Shown here one piece after another: positions 8,539 through 24,188 of a stretch of 64,000 nucleotides of DNA. Within the stretch, counting starts at the first letter, position 1, and each line of letters begins with the position of its first letter. Made by a program: the position numbers and the translations under genes. Source of the stretch: Pseudomonas cremoricolorata (GTDB lineage Bacteria; Pseudomonadota; Gammaproteobacteria; Pseudomonadales; Pseudomonadaceae); the NCBI RefSeq assembly GCF_000759535.1, contig NZ_CP009455.1, positions 2,728,001 through 2,792,000 of the forward strand, written 5' to 3'. The notes beneath the pieces were generated by a model. The model had not been told where the DNA came from, did no database searches, and was given only the letters and a program-made list of their open reading frames with translations.

Positions 8539-8556
8539 TGTCAGGTTTTCTTTACA
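8539..8556. promoter_or_regulatory. PhhR (TyrR-type) box 2
   Basis: TGTCAG-N6-TTTACA, matching the consensus TGTAAA-N6-TTTACA at 10 of 12 positions. The two boxes lie 73 bases apart centre to centre. P. putida PhhR is known to bind two sites upstream of phhA, which fits this pair. Confidence 0.6.
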
Positions 8557-8601
8557 GAATTTCTGCGTCGAGAGCAGGTTCCCGACGCTCTGCGAGGCGA
8601 C

Positions 8602-10152
8602 ATGCGAATCAAAGTGCACTGCCAGAACCGCATCGGCATCCTGCGCGACATCCTCGAACTGCTGGTCGACTACGGCATCAACGTGCGGCGTGGCGAGGTG
8701 GGGGGCGACCATGGCAATGCCATCTACCTGCACTGTCCGAACCTGATCAACCTGCAGTTCCAGGCGCTGCGGGCAAAGTTCGAAGCGATTGCCGGGGTGT
8801 TCGGCGTCAAGCGTGTCGGCCTGATGCCCAGCGAGCGGCGGCACATGGAGCTCAACGCGCTGCTTGGTGCCCTGGAGTTTCCGGTGCTGTCGATCGACAT
8901 GGCCGGCAGCATCGTCGCGGCCAACCGCAGTGCCGCGCAGCTGCTCGGGGTACGGGTCGACGAAGTGCCGGGACTGCCGCTGTCGCGCTATGTCGAGGAT
9001 TTCGACCTGCCGGCGCTGGTGCGCTCGAACAAGTCGCGGGTCAACGGCCTGCGCGTGCAGGTGCGGGGCGACGTGTTCCTGGCCGACATCGCGCCGTTGC
9101 AAATGGAGCACGACGACAGCGAGGCCCTGGCCGGCGCCGTGCTGACCCTGCACCGCGCCGACCGCATCGGCGAGCGCATCTACAACGTGCGCAAGCAAGA
9201 GCTGCGCGGCTTCGACAGCATCTTCCAGAGCTCGCGCTCGATGGCTGCGGTGGTGCGTGAAGCGCGGCGCATGGCGCCGCTCGACGCGCCGCTGCTGATC
9301 GAGGGGGAAACTGGCACCGGCAAGGAGCTGCTGGCCCGCGCCTGTCACCTGGCAAGCCCGCGCGGACAGGCGCCGTTGATGGCGCTCAATTGCGCCGGAC
9401 TGCCCGAATCACGCGCTGAGACCGAGCTGTTCGGCTATGGCCCGGGAGCGTTCGAGGGGGCGCGTGCCGAAGGCAAGTTGGGCCTGCTGGAACTCACCGC
9501 TGGCGGGACCTTGTTCCTCGACGGTGTCGACGAAATGAGCCCGCGCTTGCAGGTCAAGCTGCTGCGCTTTTTGCAGGATGGCGGTTTCCGCCGGGTCGGC
9601 AGTGACGATGAGGTGTATCTGGATGTGCGGGTGATCTGCGCTACCCAGCTGGACCTTTCCGAACTGTGCGCCCGCGGCGAATTTCGCCAGGACCTGTATC
9701 ACCGGCTCAACGTGCTTTCACTGCACATTCCGCCCTTGCGCGAATGCCTCGATGGCCTGCCTGGGTTGGTCGAGCATTTTCTCGATCAGGCCAGTCGGCA
9801 GATCGGTTGTGCCTTGCCGCGGTTAATGCCGGGCGCGTTTGAAAAGTTGGCGGCTTATCAATGGCCGGGTAATGTACGGCAACTTGAGAATGTACTGTTT
9901 CAGGCAGTTTCATTGGCCGAAGAGGGGGCGGTCAATGCTGAACATATTCGCTTGCCTGATTATGGAGTGCGTCAACCACTGGGTGAGTTTTCCCTGGACG
10001 GAAGTCTGGCCGATATTGTCGGGCGTTTTGAAAAGGCGGTACTTGAACGCCTGGCGCTGGAACATCCCAGCAGTCGTGCGTTAGGCAGGCGTCTGGGGGT
10101 TTCCCATACCACCATCGCCAATAAGTTGCGCGATTACGGAATCAGCCGCTGA
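8602..10152 (+). CDS. phhR: Aromatic amino acid regulator PhhR (TyrR family, AAA+)
   Basis: This 516-residue regulator is divergent from phhAB. It has an N-terminal ACT domain (about 1-75) that senses aromatic amino acids, a PAS domain (about 80-190), an AAA+ domain (about 205-440) with Walker A GETGTGKE at 235-242, and a C-terminal Fis-type helix-turn-helix (RALGRRLGVSHTTIANKLRDYG). The loop that contacts sigma-54 in NtrC-type activators reads GAFEGA (282-287) instead of GAFTGA. This agrees with reports that P. putida PhhR acts with sigma-70. It activates phhAB and other aromatic amino acid genes. Confidence 0.93.
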   Translation: MRIKVHCQNRIGILRDILELLVDYGINVRRGEVGGDHGNAIYLHCPNLINLQFQALRAKFEAIAGVFGVKRVGLMPSERRHMELNALLGALEFPVLSIDMAGSIVAANRSAAQLLGVRVDEVPGLPLSRYVEDFDLPALVRSNKSRVNGLRVQVRGDVFLADIAPLQMEHDDSEALAGAVLTLHRADRIGERIYNVRKQELRGFDSIFQSSRSMAAVVREARRMAPLDAPLLIEGETGTGKELLARACHLASPRGQAPLMALNCAGLPESRAETELFGYGPGAFEGARAEGKLGLLELTAGGTLFLDGVDEMSPRLQVKLLRFLQDGGFRRVGSDDEVYLDVRVICATQLDLSELCARGEFRQDLYHRLNVLSLHIPPLRECLDGLPGLVEHFLDQASRQIGCALPRLMPGAFEKLAAYQWPGNVRQLENVLFQAVSLAEEGAVNAEHIRLPDYGVRQPLGEFSLDGSLADIVGRFEKAVLERLALEHPSSRALGRRLGVSHTTIANKLRDYGISR

Positions 10153-10158
10153 CCAAGC

Positions 10159-10183
10159 CACAGGGCCGGAATGCGGCCCTGTG
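10159..10183. terminator. Hairpin between convergent phhR and DUF2790 genes
   Basis: A perfect 10-bp stem, CACAGGGCCG (10159-10168) with CGGCCCTGTG (10174-10183), closes a 5-base loop. There is no clear T-run on either side, so termination by it alone is uncertain. Confidence 0.5.
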
Positions 10184-10193
10184 CAGGCGCTGT

Positions 10194-10451
10194 TCAGCCG
10201 TTCGAACAGCCGTTGCCCATGACTTCGTACTCGACCACATGGCGCTGGCCGTGGGAGTCTTCGTAGGTCATGCGTGCCGGTACCACGGCGCAGACATTGG
10301 CCACAGGGCTCATGTTCAAGACCTTGGCAATATCCAGGTGCTGCGAGTAACTGTAGGTTTCGACTGCAGGTTCAGCAGTCGCGGACGCGGCGTCGTCAGC
10401 CAGGGCTGCGCCGCAGACGCTGCCCAGTACCAATGCCAGTAGAACGTTCAT
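10194..10451 (-). CDS. Small secreted DUF2790-like protein
   Basis: This 85-residue protein has a signal peptide (MNVLLALVLGSVCGAALA) followed by a short mature domain with YSYSQHLDIAKVLNM and two cysteines (in NVCAVVP and GNGCSNG) that could form a disulfide in the periplasm. The sequence resembles the DUF2790 family, which is common and multi-copy in Pseudomonas and of unknown function. I chose ATG 10451 because the signal peptide begins there. It converges on phhR. Confidence 0.72.
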   Translation of the reverse strand: MNVLLALVLGSVCGAALADDAASATAEPAVETYSYSQHLDIAKVLNMSPVANVCAVVPARMTYEDSHGQRHVVEYEVMGNGCSNG

Positions 10452-10848
10452 GTTCGAATTACCTGTTTGAACTCGTGGGGCGGCCCGGCGCATGAAAAAT
10501 GCCGTGCAGCCAACGAAGTAGGAAGTATCAGAAGTTACTGATTAATACGGCCGTGGTGGGGGTGGTCGTCGGTGTTAATCAGTGCCGTTGCAGGCAGGAA
10601 GAAGTTTAAGCGGCGAGCGCTGGAGTTAAACAGGGCCAATTCTGATAAAGATTTTTCGTCTTTCGACAAGAATCATGGCGCGGCCTGCCAGAACCACCCG
10701 TACACGGCCTGTCGCACTGGGCAATGGCACGGTGCTGGCCTGCGAACAAAGCCGCGCGCCGCTACTACCAACGTCGAATGGCCGTCGCAAGTCTGTTACC
10801 GTTACAACGGTCCCATACAAAAACAACTATTAAACCGAGGTATCAGAG
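10452..10848. other. Divergent promoter region between DUF2790 gene and acsA
   Basis: A 397-base gap. It contains an inverted repeat, ACTGATTAA (10537-10545) with TTAATCAGT (10575-10583), around a 29-base G/T-rich spacer. A smaller palindrome, ACCGT-TACA-ACGGT, lies near 10798-10811, and an A-rich motif sits in the acsA leader. Short frames crossing it look non-coding. Confidence 0.45.
10819..10826 (+). promoter_or_regulatory. Hfq/Crc-type A-rich motif in acsA leader
   Basis: The leader reads ACAAAAACAACTA, with an AAAAACAA core that fits AANAANAA, ending 22 bases before the acsA ATG. This is the position expected for Hfq/Crc control of acetate use. Confidence 0.5.
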
Positions 10849-12810
<1,962 letters not shown>

Positions 12811-12824
12811 TCCGATCACCACGC

Positions 12825-12850
12825 GGGCCGCTTAGCGGCCCCTTTCATTT
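12825..12850 (+). terminator. Rho-independent terminator of acsA
   Basis: GGGCCGC (12825-12831) pairs with GCGGCCC (12835-12841) around TTA, followed by CTTTCATTT. The T-run is interrupted, so its strength is moderate. Confidence 0.65.
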
Positions 12851-13099
12851 GCGACGACTGTTACTGATTCCGGCGCTCGCCCCGCAGTGGGGCATCGGGA
12901 AACACACATGCGGAACGATGGTGCAATATCATTGCTCCGCAGACGGTTGCTGAATCGCTGCACTTGCCGTCGCACCGGGCTTTGCCAATAATAGGCCCGC
13001 TTATTGCTTGATTCACGGGTTGTTTTCCTCTCGCTCTTGCATATTCTGCGAGGGCTGTCAATGCCGTCCTCCACGTATTCATGCGCATCTATACATAGT
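12851..13099. other. Intergenic region between acsA terminator and aot operator
   Basis: No gene with credible codon bias or start site is visible on either strand. The stretch is more AT-rich than its surroundings near 12990-13130 and probably contains the aot operon promoter. Confidence 0.4.
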
Positions 13100-13120
13100 T
13101 GTCGCTTTGAAGAAATATCG
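13100..13120 (+). promoter_or_regulatory. ArgR binding half-site upstream of aotJ
   Basis: TGTCGC (13100-13105), then 8 bases, then AA, an exact match to the TGTCGC-N8-AA half-site described for the AraC-type ArgR of Pseudomonas. A weaker TGTCG at 13131 and CGTCGC at 13147 follow in the same orientation and could be the second half-site. The aotJ start is at 13260. Confidence 0.55.
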
Positions 13121-13259
13121 ACCTGCGCGCTGTCGTTAAAATGCCACGTCGCTGTGCTCTGCGACTCTGGTCGATGCCTGTGGCTCACGCTGTACCCATT
13201 TGGCCTACCTGGCAGCCGTTACGCTGCCCTGTATTGCCCCGTACCGATGGAGTTACCTG

Positions 13260-14045
13260 ATGAAGAAGCTTGCACTGCTCGGCGCCCTGGCGCTGTCCGT
13301 GATGTCCCTGGTATCGCATGCCGACGAGAAACCGCTGAAGATCGGTATCGAAGCGGCCTACCCACCGTTCGCCTTCAAGCAGCCCGACGGCAGCCTGGCG
13401 GGTTTCGACTATGACATCGGCAATGCCCTGTGCGAGCAGATGAAAGCCAAGTGCACCTGGGTCGAGCAAGAGTTCGACGGCCTGATTCCGGCGCTCAAGG
13501 TTCGCAAGATCGACGCCATTCTCTCGTCGATGTCGATCACCGAAGATCGCAAGAAGTCGGTCGATTTCACCAAGCGCTACTACCTGACCCCAGCACGTCT
13601 GGTGATGAAGGATGGCACTACCGTCGGTGACAGCCTCGACGAGCTCAAGGGCAAGAAGATCGGCGTGCAGCGTGGTTCGATCCACGACCGCTTCGCCAAG
13701 GAAGTGCTGGCGCCCAAAGGGGCCACCGTGGTGCCGTACGGCACGCAGAACGAAGTCTACCTCGACGTCGCCGCCGGCCGCCTCGACGGCACCGTGGCCG
13801 ATGCCACCCTGCTTGAAGACGGCTTCCTCAAGACCGAAGCTGGCAAGGGCTATGCCTTCGTCGGCCCGGCCTTCACCGATGTGAAGTACTTCGGTGACGG
13901 GGTCGGTATCGCCGTGCGCAAGGGTGACGATGCCAACCGCGAGCGCATCAACGCCGCCATCGACGCGATCCGTGCCGACGGCACGTACAAGAAGATCGAA
14001 GCCAAATACTTCAACTTCGATATCTACGGTCCAGAATCGCAATAA
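13260..14045 (+). CDS. aotJ: Arginine/ornithine ABC transporter, periplasmic binding protein
   Basis: This 261-residue protein has a signal peptide ([21 protein letters not shown]) and the family 3 solute-binding fold, starting [20 protein letters not shown], which is typical for polar amino acid binding proteins. It captures arginine and ornithine in the periplasm for AotQMP. A GGAG lies 8 bases before the ATG at 13260. It heads the aot operon. A strong hairpin with a T-run follows it, which would let the binding protein be made in excess of the membrane parts. Confidence 0.92.
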   Translation: MKKLALLGALALSVMSLVSHADEKPLKIGIEAAYPPFAFKQPDGSLAGFDYDIGNALCEQMKAKCTWVEQEFDGLIPALKVRKIDAILSSMSITEDRKKSVDFTKRYYLTPARLVMKDGTTVGDSLDELKGKKIGVQRGSIHDRFAKEVLAPKGATVVPYGTQNEVYLDVAAGRLDGTVADATLLEDGFLKTEAGKGYAFVGPAFTDVKYFGDGVGIAVRKGDDANRERINAAIDAIRADGTYKKIEAKYFNFDIYGPESQ

Positions 14046-14063
14046 GACAGGTTTCGCCTGTGC

Positions 14064-14106
14064 AATGGTGCAAACGGCAGCACGGCTGTGGTTTGCACCA
14101 TTTTTC
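14064..14106 (+). terminator. Terminator-like hairpin between aotJ and aotQ
   Basis: A perfect 12-bp stem, AATGGTGCAAAC (14064-14075) with GTTTGCACCATT (14091-14102), has an inner 4-bp stem in its loop and runs into TTTTT. Inside an operon it probably acts as a partial terminator or as a 3' stabiliser of the aotJ message. Confidence 0.7.
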
Positions 14107-14133
14107 ATTTCCAAGTCGTGAGGAATTGCAACG

Positions 14134-14823
14134 ATGTTGAAAGGTTACGGGGCAGTCATCCTCGACGGGGCGTGGCTGACGCTACAGCTCGCCTTGTCGT
14201 CGATGGCGCTGGCCACGGTACTGGGTCTGATTGGCGTGTCGCTGCGCCTGTCGCCCGTGCGTTGGCTCGCCTGGCTGGGTGATCTGTACTCCACGGTGAT
14301 CCGCGGCATCCCTGACCTGGTGCTGATCCTGCTGATCTTCTATGGCGGTCAGGACATCATCAATCGCATCGCCCCGCTGGTGGGCTACGACGACTACATC
14401 GACCTCAACCCGATGGCGGCCGGTATCGGCACCCTGGGCTTCATTTTTGGTGCCTACCTATCGGAAACCTTCCGTGGGGCATTCCTCGGCATTCCCAAAG
14501 GCCAGGCCGAGGCAGGTGCTGCCTACGGCATGAACAGCTGGCAGGTGTTCTTCCGCATCATGGTGCCGCAGATGATCCGCCTGGCGATTCCAGGTTTCAC
14601 CAACAACTGGCTGGTGCTGGCCAAGGCCACTGCGCTGATTTCCGTGGTCGGCTTGCAAGACATGATGTTCAAGGCCAAGCAGGCGGCCGATGCCACCCGT
14701 GAACCCTTCACTTTCTTCCTGGCGGTGGCGGCGTTGTACCTGGTGCTGACCAGTGTTTCGCTGCTGGCGCTCAAGTACCTCGAGAAGCGCTACTCGGTGG
14801 GCGTCAAGGCGGCTGAACTATGA
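14134..14823 (+). CDS. aotQ: Arginine/ornithine ABC transporter permease AotQ
   Basis: This 229-residue inner-membrane permease is of the HisQ/ArtQ class, with about five transmembrane helices. The cytoplasmic coupling segment GIPKGQAEAGAAYGM, which docks on the ATPase, is clear. It pairs with AotM to form the channel. The ATG follows GAGGAA, and the stop overlaps the aotM start (ATGA), indicating translational coupling. Confidence 0.92.
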   Translation: MLKGYGAVILDGAWLTLQLALSSMALATVLGLIGVSLRLSPVRWLAWLGDLYSTVIRGIPDLVLILLIFYGGQDIINRIAPLVGYDDYIDLNPMAAGIGTLGFIFGAYLSETFRGAFLGIPKGQAEAGAAYGMNSWQVFFRIMVPQMIRLAIPGFTNNWLVLAKATALISVVGLQDMMFKAKQAADATREPFTFFLAVAALYLVLTSVSLLALKYLEKRYSVGVKAAEL

Positions 14824-15518
14824 TCTTCGACTACAACGTCATCTGGGATGCCATGCCGCTGTACCTGGACGGGCTGCTGACCACCCTGAAGGTATTGCTG
14901 ATTTCGCTGTTCTTCGGCCTGCTCGCTGCTGTGCCACTGGGCTTGATGCGGGTGTCGAAGAACCCCTGGGTGAACCTGCCGGCGTGGCTCTACACCTATG
15001 TGATCCGCGGCACGCCGATGCTGGTGCAGCTGTTTCTGATCTACTACGGACTGGCCCAGTTCGAAGCGGTGCGCGAGAGCATCTTCTGGCCGTGGCTGTC
15101 GAGCGCCACCTTCTGCGCCTGCCTGGCGTTCGCCATCAACACCAGTGCCTATACCGCAGAAATCATCGCCGGCAGCCTCAAGGCCACGCCCCATGGCGAG
15201 ATCGAAGCAGCCAAGGCCATGGGCATGTCCAAGATCAGGATGTACCGGCGCATTCTGCTGCCCTCGGCGCTGCGCCGGGCGCTGCCGCAGTACAGCAACG
15301 AAGTGATCATGATGCTGCAGACCACCAGCCTGGCCTCGATCGTCACCCTGATCGACATCACCGGCGCGGCGCGCACGGTGAATGCCCAGTACTACCTGCC
15401 TTTCGAGGCCTACATCACGGCGGGGGTGTTCTACCTGTGCCTGACCTTCATCCTCGTACGCCTGTTCAAGCTGGCCGAGCGCCGCTGGCTCGGCTATCTG
15501 GCGCCGCGCAAGCACTGA
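14820..15518 (+). CDS. aotM: Arginine/ornithine ABC transporter permease AotM
   Basis: This 232-residue permease is of the HisM class, with the coupling motif HGEIEAAKAMGMSKI and about five transmembrane helices. It begins inside the aotQ stop codon. Together with AotQ it forms the inner-membrane channel energised by AotP. In P. aeruginosa an extra gene (aotO) separates aotM from aotP; here aotP follows directly. Confidence 0.92.
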   Translation: MIFDYNVIWDAMPLYLDGLLTTLKVLLISLFFGLLAAVPLGLMRVSKNPWVNLPAWLYTYVIRGTPMLVQLFLIYYGLAQFEAVRESIFWPWLSSATFCACLAFAINTSAYTAEIIAGSLKATPHGEIEAAKAMGMSKIRMYRRILLPSALRRALPQYSNEVIMMLQTTSLASIVTLIDITGAARTVNAQYYLPFEAYITAGVFYLCLTFILVRLFKLAERRWLGYLAPRKH

Positions 15519-15540
15519 ACGCTCTGTGAGAATCGACCGC

Positions 15541-16305
15541 ATGTACAAACTTCAAGTCCAAGACCTGCACAAGCGCTATGGCAGCCACGAGGTGCTCAAG
15601 GGCGTCTCGCTGGCGGCCAAGGCCGGCGATGTGATCAGCATCATCGGCTCCAGCGGTTCGGGCAAGTCGACCTTCCTGCGCTGCATCAATCTGCTCGAAC
15701 AGCCCCACGCCGGCAAGATCCTGCTCAACGACGAAGAACTCAAGCTGGTCGCCGGCAAGGACGGCGCACTGCGTGCGGCCGATGCCAAGCAGCTGCAGCG
15801 CATGCGTTCGCGCCTGTCGATGGTGTTCCAGCACTTCAACCTGTGGGCGCACATGACGGCCCTGGAGAACATCATCGAAGCGCCGGTCCAGGTGCTGGGC
15901 ATGAGCAAGAAGGCAGCGCGGGAGAAGGCCGAGCACTACCTGGCCAAGGTCGGTGTGAGTCACCGCAAGGATGCCTACCCAGGGCACATGTCCGGCGGCG
16001 AGCAGCAGCGTGTGGCCATCGCCCGGGCGCTGGCGATGGAACCTGAGGTGATGCTGTTCGACGAGCCGACCTCGGCCCTGGATCCGGAACTGGTTGGCGA
16101 TGTGCTCAAGGTCATGCAGGGCCTGGCCCAGGAAGGCCGGACCATGGTTGTGGTGACCCACGAAATGGGCTTTGCCCGCGAGGTATCCAACCAGCTGGTG
16201 TTCCTGCACAAGGGTGTGGTGGAAGAAACCGGTAACCCGCGTGAGGTGCTGGCCAATCCGCAATCCGAACGTCTCAAGCAGTTCCTTTCCGGCAGCCTGA
16301 AGTAA
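15541..16305 (+). CDS. aotP: Arginine/ornithine ABC transporter ATPase AotP
   Basis: This 254-residue ATPase has Walker A GSSGSGKS at 36-43, a Q-loop in VFQHFN, the signature MSGGEQQRV, Walker B VMLFDEPTSALD and the switch His in VVVTHEMGF. It drives arginine/ornithine uptake through AotQM. I prefer ATG 15541, where conserved homologues begin (MYKLQVQDLHKRYG), over an in-frame GTG at 15526. It lies 22 bases behind aotM. Confidence 0.93.
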   Translation: MYKLQVQDLHKRYGSHEVLKGVSLAAKAGDVISIIGSSGSGKSTFLRCINLLEQPHAGKILLNDEELKLVAGKDGALRAADAKQLQRMRSRLSMVFQHFNLWAHMTALENIIEAPVQVLGMSKKAAREKAEHYLAKVGVSHRKDAYPGHMSGGEQQRVAIARALAMEPEVMLFDEPTSALDPELVGDVLKVMQGLAQEGRTMVVVTHEMGFAREVSNQLVFLHKGVVEETGNPREVLANPQSERLKQFLSGSLK

Positions 16306-16396
16306 AGGCTGCCGCTTTGCACCAGAATAGGGCATCCTGCGCAGGCTACCCTTGGCGCTATCGACTCGAACGACTCAAGGCTTCGGACCGCACTCT

Positions 16397-18869
<2,473 letters not shown>

Positions 18870-18889
18870 GCCGCGGCTGCACCGTTTTC

Positions 18890-18918
18890 CCGCAGCGTCG
18901 CGTGCGCTGCGGCTTTTT
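18890..18918 (+). terminator. Terminator-like hairpin between aruC and aruF
   Basis: CCGCAGCG (18890-18897) pairs with CGCTGCGG (18905-18912), followed by CTTTTTCCC. It sits inside the operon, so partial read-through must occur if aruF-E are driven from the aruC promoter. Confidence 0.65.
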
Positions 18919-18935
18919 CCCAGAGGAGTGACACC

Positions 18936-19955
18936 ATGCTGGTAATGCGCCCCGCGCAAATGGCTGATCTGAATGAAGTGCAGCGTCTGGCTGCCGACAG
19001 CCCCATCGGTGTCACCTCGTTGCCTGACGACGCGGGTCGTCTGGGCGACAAGATCGCCGTCTCGGAAACCTCGTTCGCCGCCGAGGTGAGCTTCAATGGC
19101 GAAGAGCGCTATTTCTTCGTCCTCGAAGACAGTGCAACCGGCAAGCTCGCCGGCTGCTCGGCGATCGTCGCCTCGGCCGGCTATTCCGAACCGTTCTACA
19201 GCTTTCGCAACGAGACCTTCGTGCACGCCTCGCGCGAGCTGAAGATCCACAACAAGATTCACGTGCTGTCGCTGTGTCACGATCTGACCGGCAATAGCTT
19301 GCTGACCAGCTTCTACGTGCTGCCCGAGCTGATTGGCACGCCCTGGGCCGAGCTCAACTCCCGCGGCCGCCTGCTGTTCATGGCGGCGCACCCGGAGCGT
19401 TTCGCCGAGTCGGTGGTCACCGAAATCGTCGGGCAAAGCGACGAGCAGGGCGACTCGCCGTTCTGGGATTCGATCGGGCGCAACTTCTTCGACCTCAACT
19501 ACGCCGAGGCCGAGCGTCTGTGTGGGCTCAAGAGCCGTACCTTCCTCGCCGAACTGATGCCGCACTATCCGATCTACGTGCCCTTGCTGCCGGACAAAGC
19601 CCAGGAAGCCATGGGCCAGGTGCATCCGCGGGCGCAGATCACCTTCGACATTCTCATGCGTGAAGGCTTCGAAACCGAGCACTACATCGACATCTTCGAT
19701 GGTGGCCCGACCCTGCACGCGCGCACGTCGGGCATTCGCTCGATTGCCCAGAGCCAGGTGGTCGCAGTCGATGTGCAGGCAGGCACGGCTGGCGGCACGC
19801 GTCCGTACCTGGTGTGCAACGGCCAGTTGCAGGAGTTTCGCGCCGTGGTCCTGGAACTCGACTGGAGCCCCGGGCAGCCGCTGGTCCTGAGTATCGAAGC
19901 CGCCGATGCGCTGGGTGTGGGCGATGAAGACAGCGTGCGCCTGGTTGCCGTCTGA
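18936..19955 (+). CDS. aruF: Arginine N-succinyltransferase, alpha subunit
   Basis: This 339-residue protein is of the AstA family. Its N-terminus MLVMRPAQMADLNEVQRLAADSPIGVTSLP is a GNAT-like start. Together with AruG it transfers succinyl from succinyl-CoA to the alpha-amino group of arginine, the committed step of the pathway. It is a paralogue of the next gene; both share NDLTGNS/HDLTGNS and SPFWDS/SPFWES segments. AGAGGAGTG precedes the ATG. Confidence 0.94.
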   Translation: MLVMRPAQMADLNEVQRLAADSPIGVTSLPDDAGRLGDKIAVSETSFAAEVSFNGEERYFFVLEDSATGKLAGCSAIVASAGYSEPFYSFRNETFVHASRELKIHNKIHVLSLCHDLTGNSLLTSFYVLPELIGTPWAELNSRGRLLFMAAHPERFAESVVTEIVGQSDEQGDSPFWDSIGRNFFDLNYAEAERLCGLKSRTFLAELMPHYPIYVPLLPDKAQEAMGQVHPRAQITFDILMREGFETEHYIDIFDGGPTLHARTSGIRSIAQSQVVAVDVQAGTAGGTRPYLVCNGQLQEFRAVVLELDWSPGQPLVLSIEAADALGVGDEDSVRLVAV

Positions 19956-20011
19956 GCGCCTGGCTACAGTGAGTTTTGCGGCAGGCACCGGCCACCGCAC
20001 AAGGAGATAGC

Positions 20012-22503
<2,492 letters not shown>

Positions 22504-22525
22504 CCCGCGCCGTGGAGGCATGCCC

Positions 22526-23875
22526 ATGAACGCCTTCGAAGTGAATTTTGATGGCCTGGTCGGGCCAACCCACAACTACGGCGGCTTGTCGTACGGGAAC
22601 GTGGCCTCGCAGAGCAACAGCCAACAGGGTTCCAACCCTCGCGAAGCCGCGCGTCAGGGCCTGGCGAAGATGAAGGCGCTGGCCGACCTGGGCTTCGTCC
22701 AGGGCGTGCTCGCCCCCCAGGAGCGCCCCGACATCGCCGCCTTGCGTCGCCTGGGTTTTACCGGTAGCGACGCCGAAGTGATTCGCCGTGCCGCGCGTGA
22801 CGCGATGCCGCTGCTGGTGGCCAGTTGTTCGGCATCGAGCATGTGGGTGGCCAACGCTGCGACGGTCAGCCCCAGTGCCGACACCGCCGATGGGCGCGTG
22901 CATTTCACTGCCGCCAACCTCAACTGCAAATACCACCGCAGCCTCGAGCACCCGACCACCAGCCGTGTGCTGCAGGCGATGTTCAACGACCCGCAGCACT
23001 TTGCCCATCACCCGGCCTTGCCGGCGGTGGCGCAGTTCGGCGATGAAGGCGCGGCCAACCACACGCGCTTTTGCGCACACCATGGCGAGGCCGGGGTGGA
23101 GCTGTTTGTCTATGGCCGCAGCGCGTTTGACAGCCGCTTGCCGGCGCCCACCGTCTACCCAGCCCGGCAGACCCTGGAAGCGTCGCAGGCGGTGGCCCGG
23201 CTGCATGGCTTGAGCCGCGATGGCGTGGTCTTCGCCCAGCAGAACCCGGCGGTGATCGACCAGGGTGTGTTCCACAACGATGTCATCGCTGTGGGCAATG
23301 GCGAGGTGCTGTTCCATCACCAGGACGCATTCCTCAACAGTGAAGCGATGCTTGGCGAGTTGCAGGCCAAGCTCGCCGCCCGGGGCGGTCAACTGCACGC
23401 CATCAACGTGCCGCGCGCCGCGGTGAGCGTGCAGGACGCGGTGGGCTCGTACCTGTTCAACAGCCAGTTGCTCAGCCGTGAAGACGGCTCGATGCTGCTG
23501 GTGGTACCGGAAGAGTGTCGCAACAACCCACGGGTCTGGGGCTACCTCGGCGAGCTGCTGGCCCAGGGCGGGCCGGTGCGGCAGATCGAGGTGTTCGACC
23601 TCAAGCAGAGCATGCGCAATGGGGGCGGTCCGGCGTGCCTGCGTTTACGCGTGGCGCTCAACGAAACAGAGCTGGCCGCGGTCAACCCTGCGGTGATCCT
23701 CGATGACGCCCTCTATGCCACCTTGCTGCATTGGGTCGAGCGGCACTACCGCGACCGCCTCACCGACGCCGACCTGGCTGACCCACACCTGCTCGACGAA
23801 TCGCGCTGCGCCCTCGACGAGCTGACCCGAATCCTCCAGTTGGGCGCGGTCTATCCGTTCCAACGCCAACCTTGA
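22526..23875 (+). CDS. aruB: N-succinylarginine dihydrolase
   Basis: This 449-residue AstB-family enzyme removes two ammonia and CO2 from N2-succinylarginine to give succinylornithine. It has the guanidino-group-modifying amidinotransferase fold, with a conserved N-terminal [18 protein letters not shown] and the [10 protein letters not shown] and NMQ-type regions. Two ATGs compete at 22520 and 22526; I chose 22526 because GGAGG at 22514-22518 is then optimally spaced. Confidence 0.94.
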   Translation: MNAFEVNFDGLVGPTHNYGGLSYGNVASQSNSQQGSNPREAARQGLAKMKALADLGFVQGVLAPQERPDIAALRRLGFTGSDAEVIRRAARDAMPLLVASCSASSMWVANAATVSPSADTADGRVHFTAANLNCKYHRSLEHPTTSRVLQAMFNDPQHFAHHPALPAVAQFGDEGAANHTRFCAHHGEAGVELFVYGRSAFDSRLPAPTVYPARQTLEASQAVARLHGLSRDGVVFAQQNPAVIDQGVFHNDVIAVGNGEVLFHHQDAFLNSEAMLGELQAKLAARGGQLHAINVPRAAVSVQDAVGSYLFNSQLLSREDGSMLLVVPEECRNNPRVWGYLGELLAQGGPVRQIEVFDLKQSMRNGGGPACLRLRVALNETELAAVNPAVILDDALYATLLHWVERHYRDRLTDADLADPHLLDESRCALDELTRILQLGAVYPFQRQP

Positions 23876-23889
23876 AGAGAGACCCTGTA

Positions 23890-24177
23890 ATGTCCGATGC
23901 TCTGCGCCTGATCCTCGAAGATGACGACGGCACCCAGCTGGAAACCTCCTGTAATCGTTTTGCCGTACTGTGGCAAGGCAAGGAAGTCTGGATTCAGCAA
24001 GATGGCCGCGGCCAACTGCTGATCGGTGTCGATGTCGCCGAGGGCGACAGCGAATATGCCAACCTGTTGCTGCGGCCGATGGCCACCAACCTGGTCAGCC
24101 TGCAACTGGAAATGGAAGCCGCCGAGATCGATGAAGACGATCACGTGCACGGCCCTGATTGCGGTCATCACCACTAA
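23890..24177 (+). CDS. Small acidic protein with His-rich C-terminus in aru operon
   Basis: This 95-residue protein lies between aruB and aruE, with 14 and 11 bases to its neighbours, so it belongs to the operon. The body is a small beta-rich domain ([24 protein letters not shown]). The tail is very acidic and ends in [11 protein letters not shown], a likely metal-binding segment. Homologues in Pseudomonas are sometimes labelled topoisomerase II, which the sequence does not support. Because AruE is a zinc enzyme encoded next door, a metal-handling role is conceivable, but this is inference. Confidence 0.72.
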   Translation: MSDALRLILEDDDGTQLETSCNRFAVLWQGKEVWIQQDGRGQLLIGVDVAEGDSEYANLLLRPMATNLVSLQLEMEAAEIDEDDHVHGPDCGHHH

Positions 24178-24188
24178 GGAAGCGCCCT

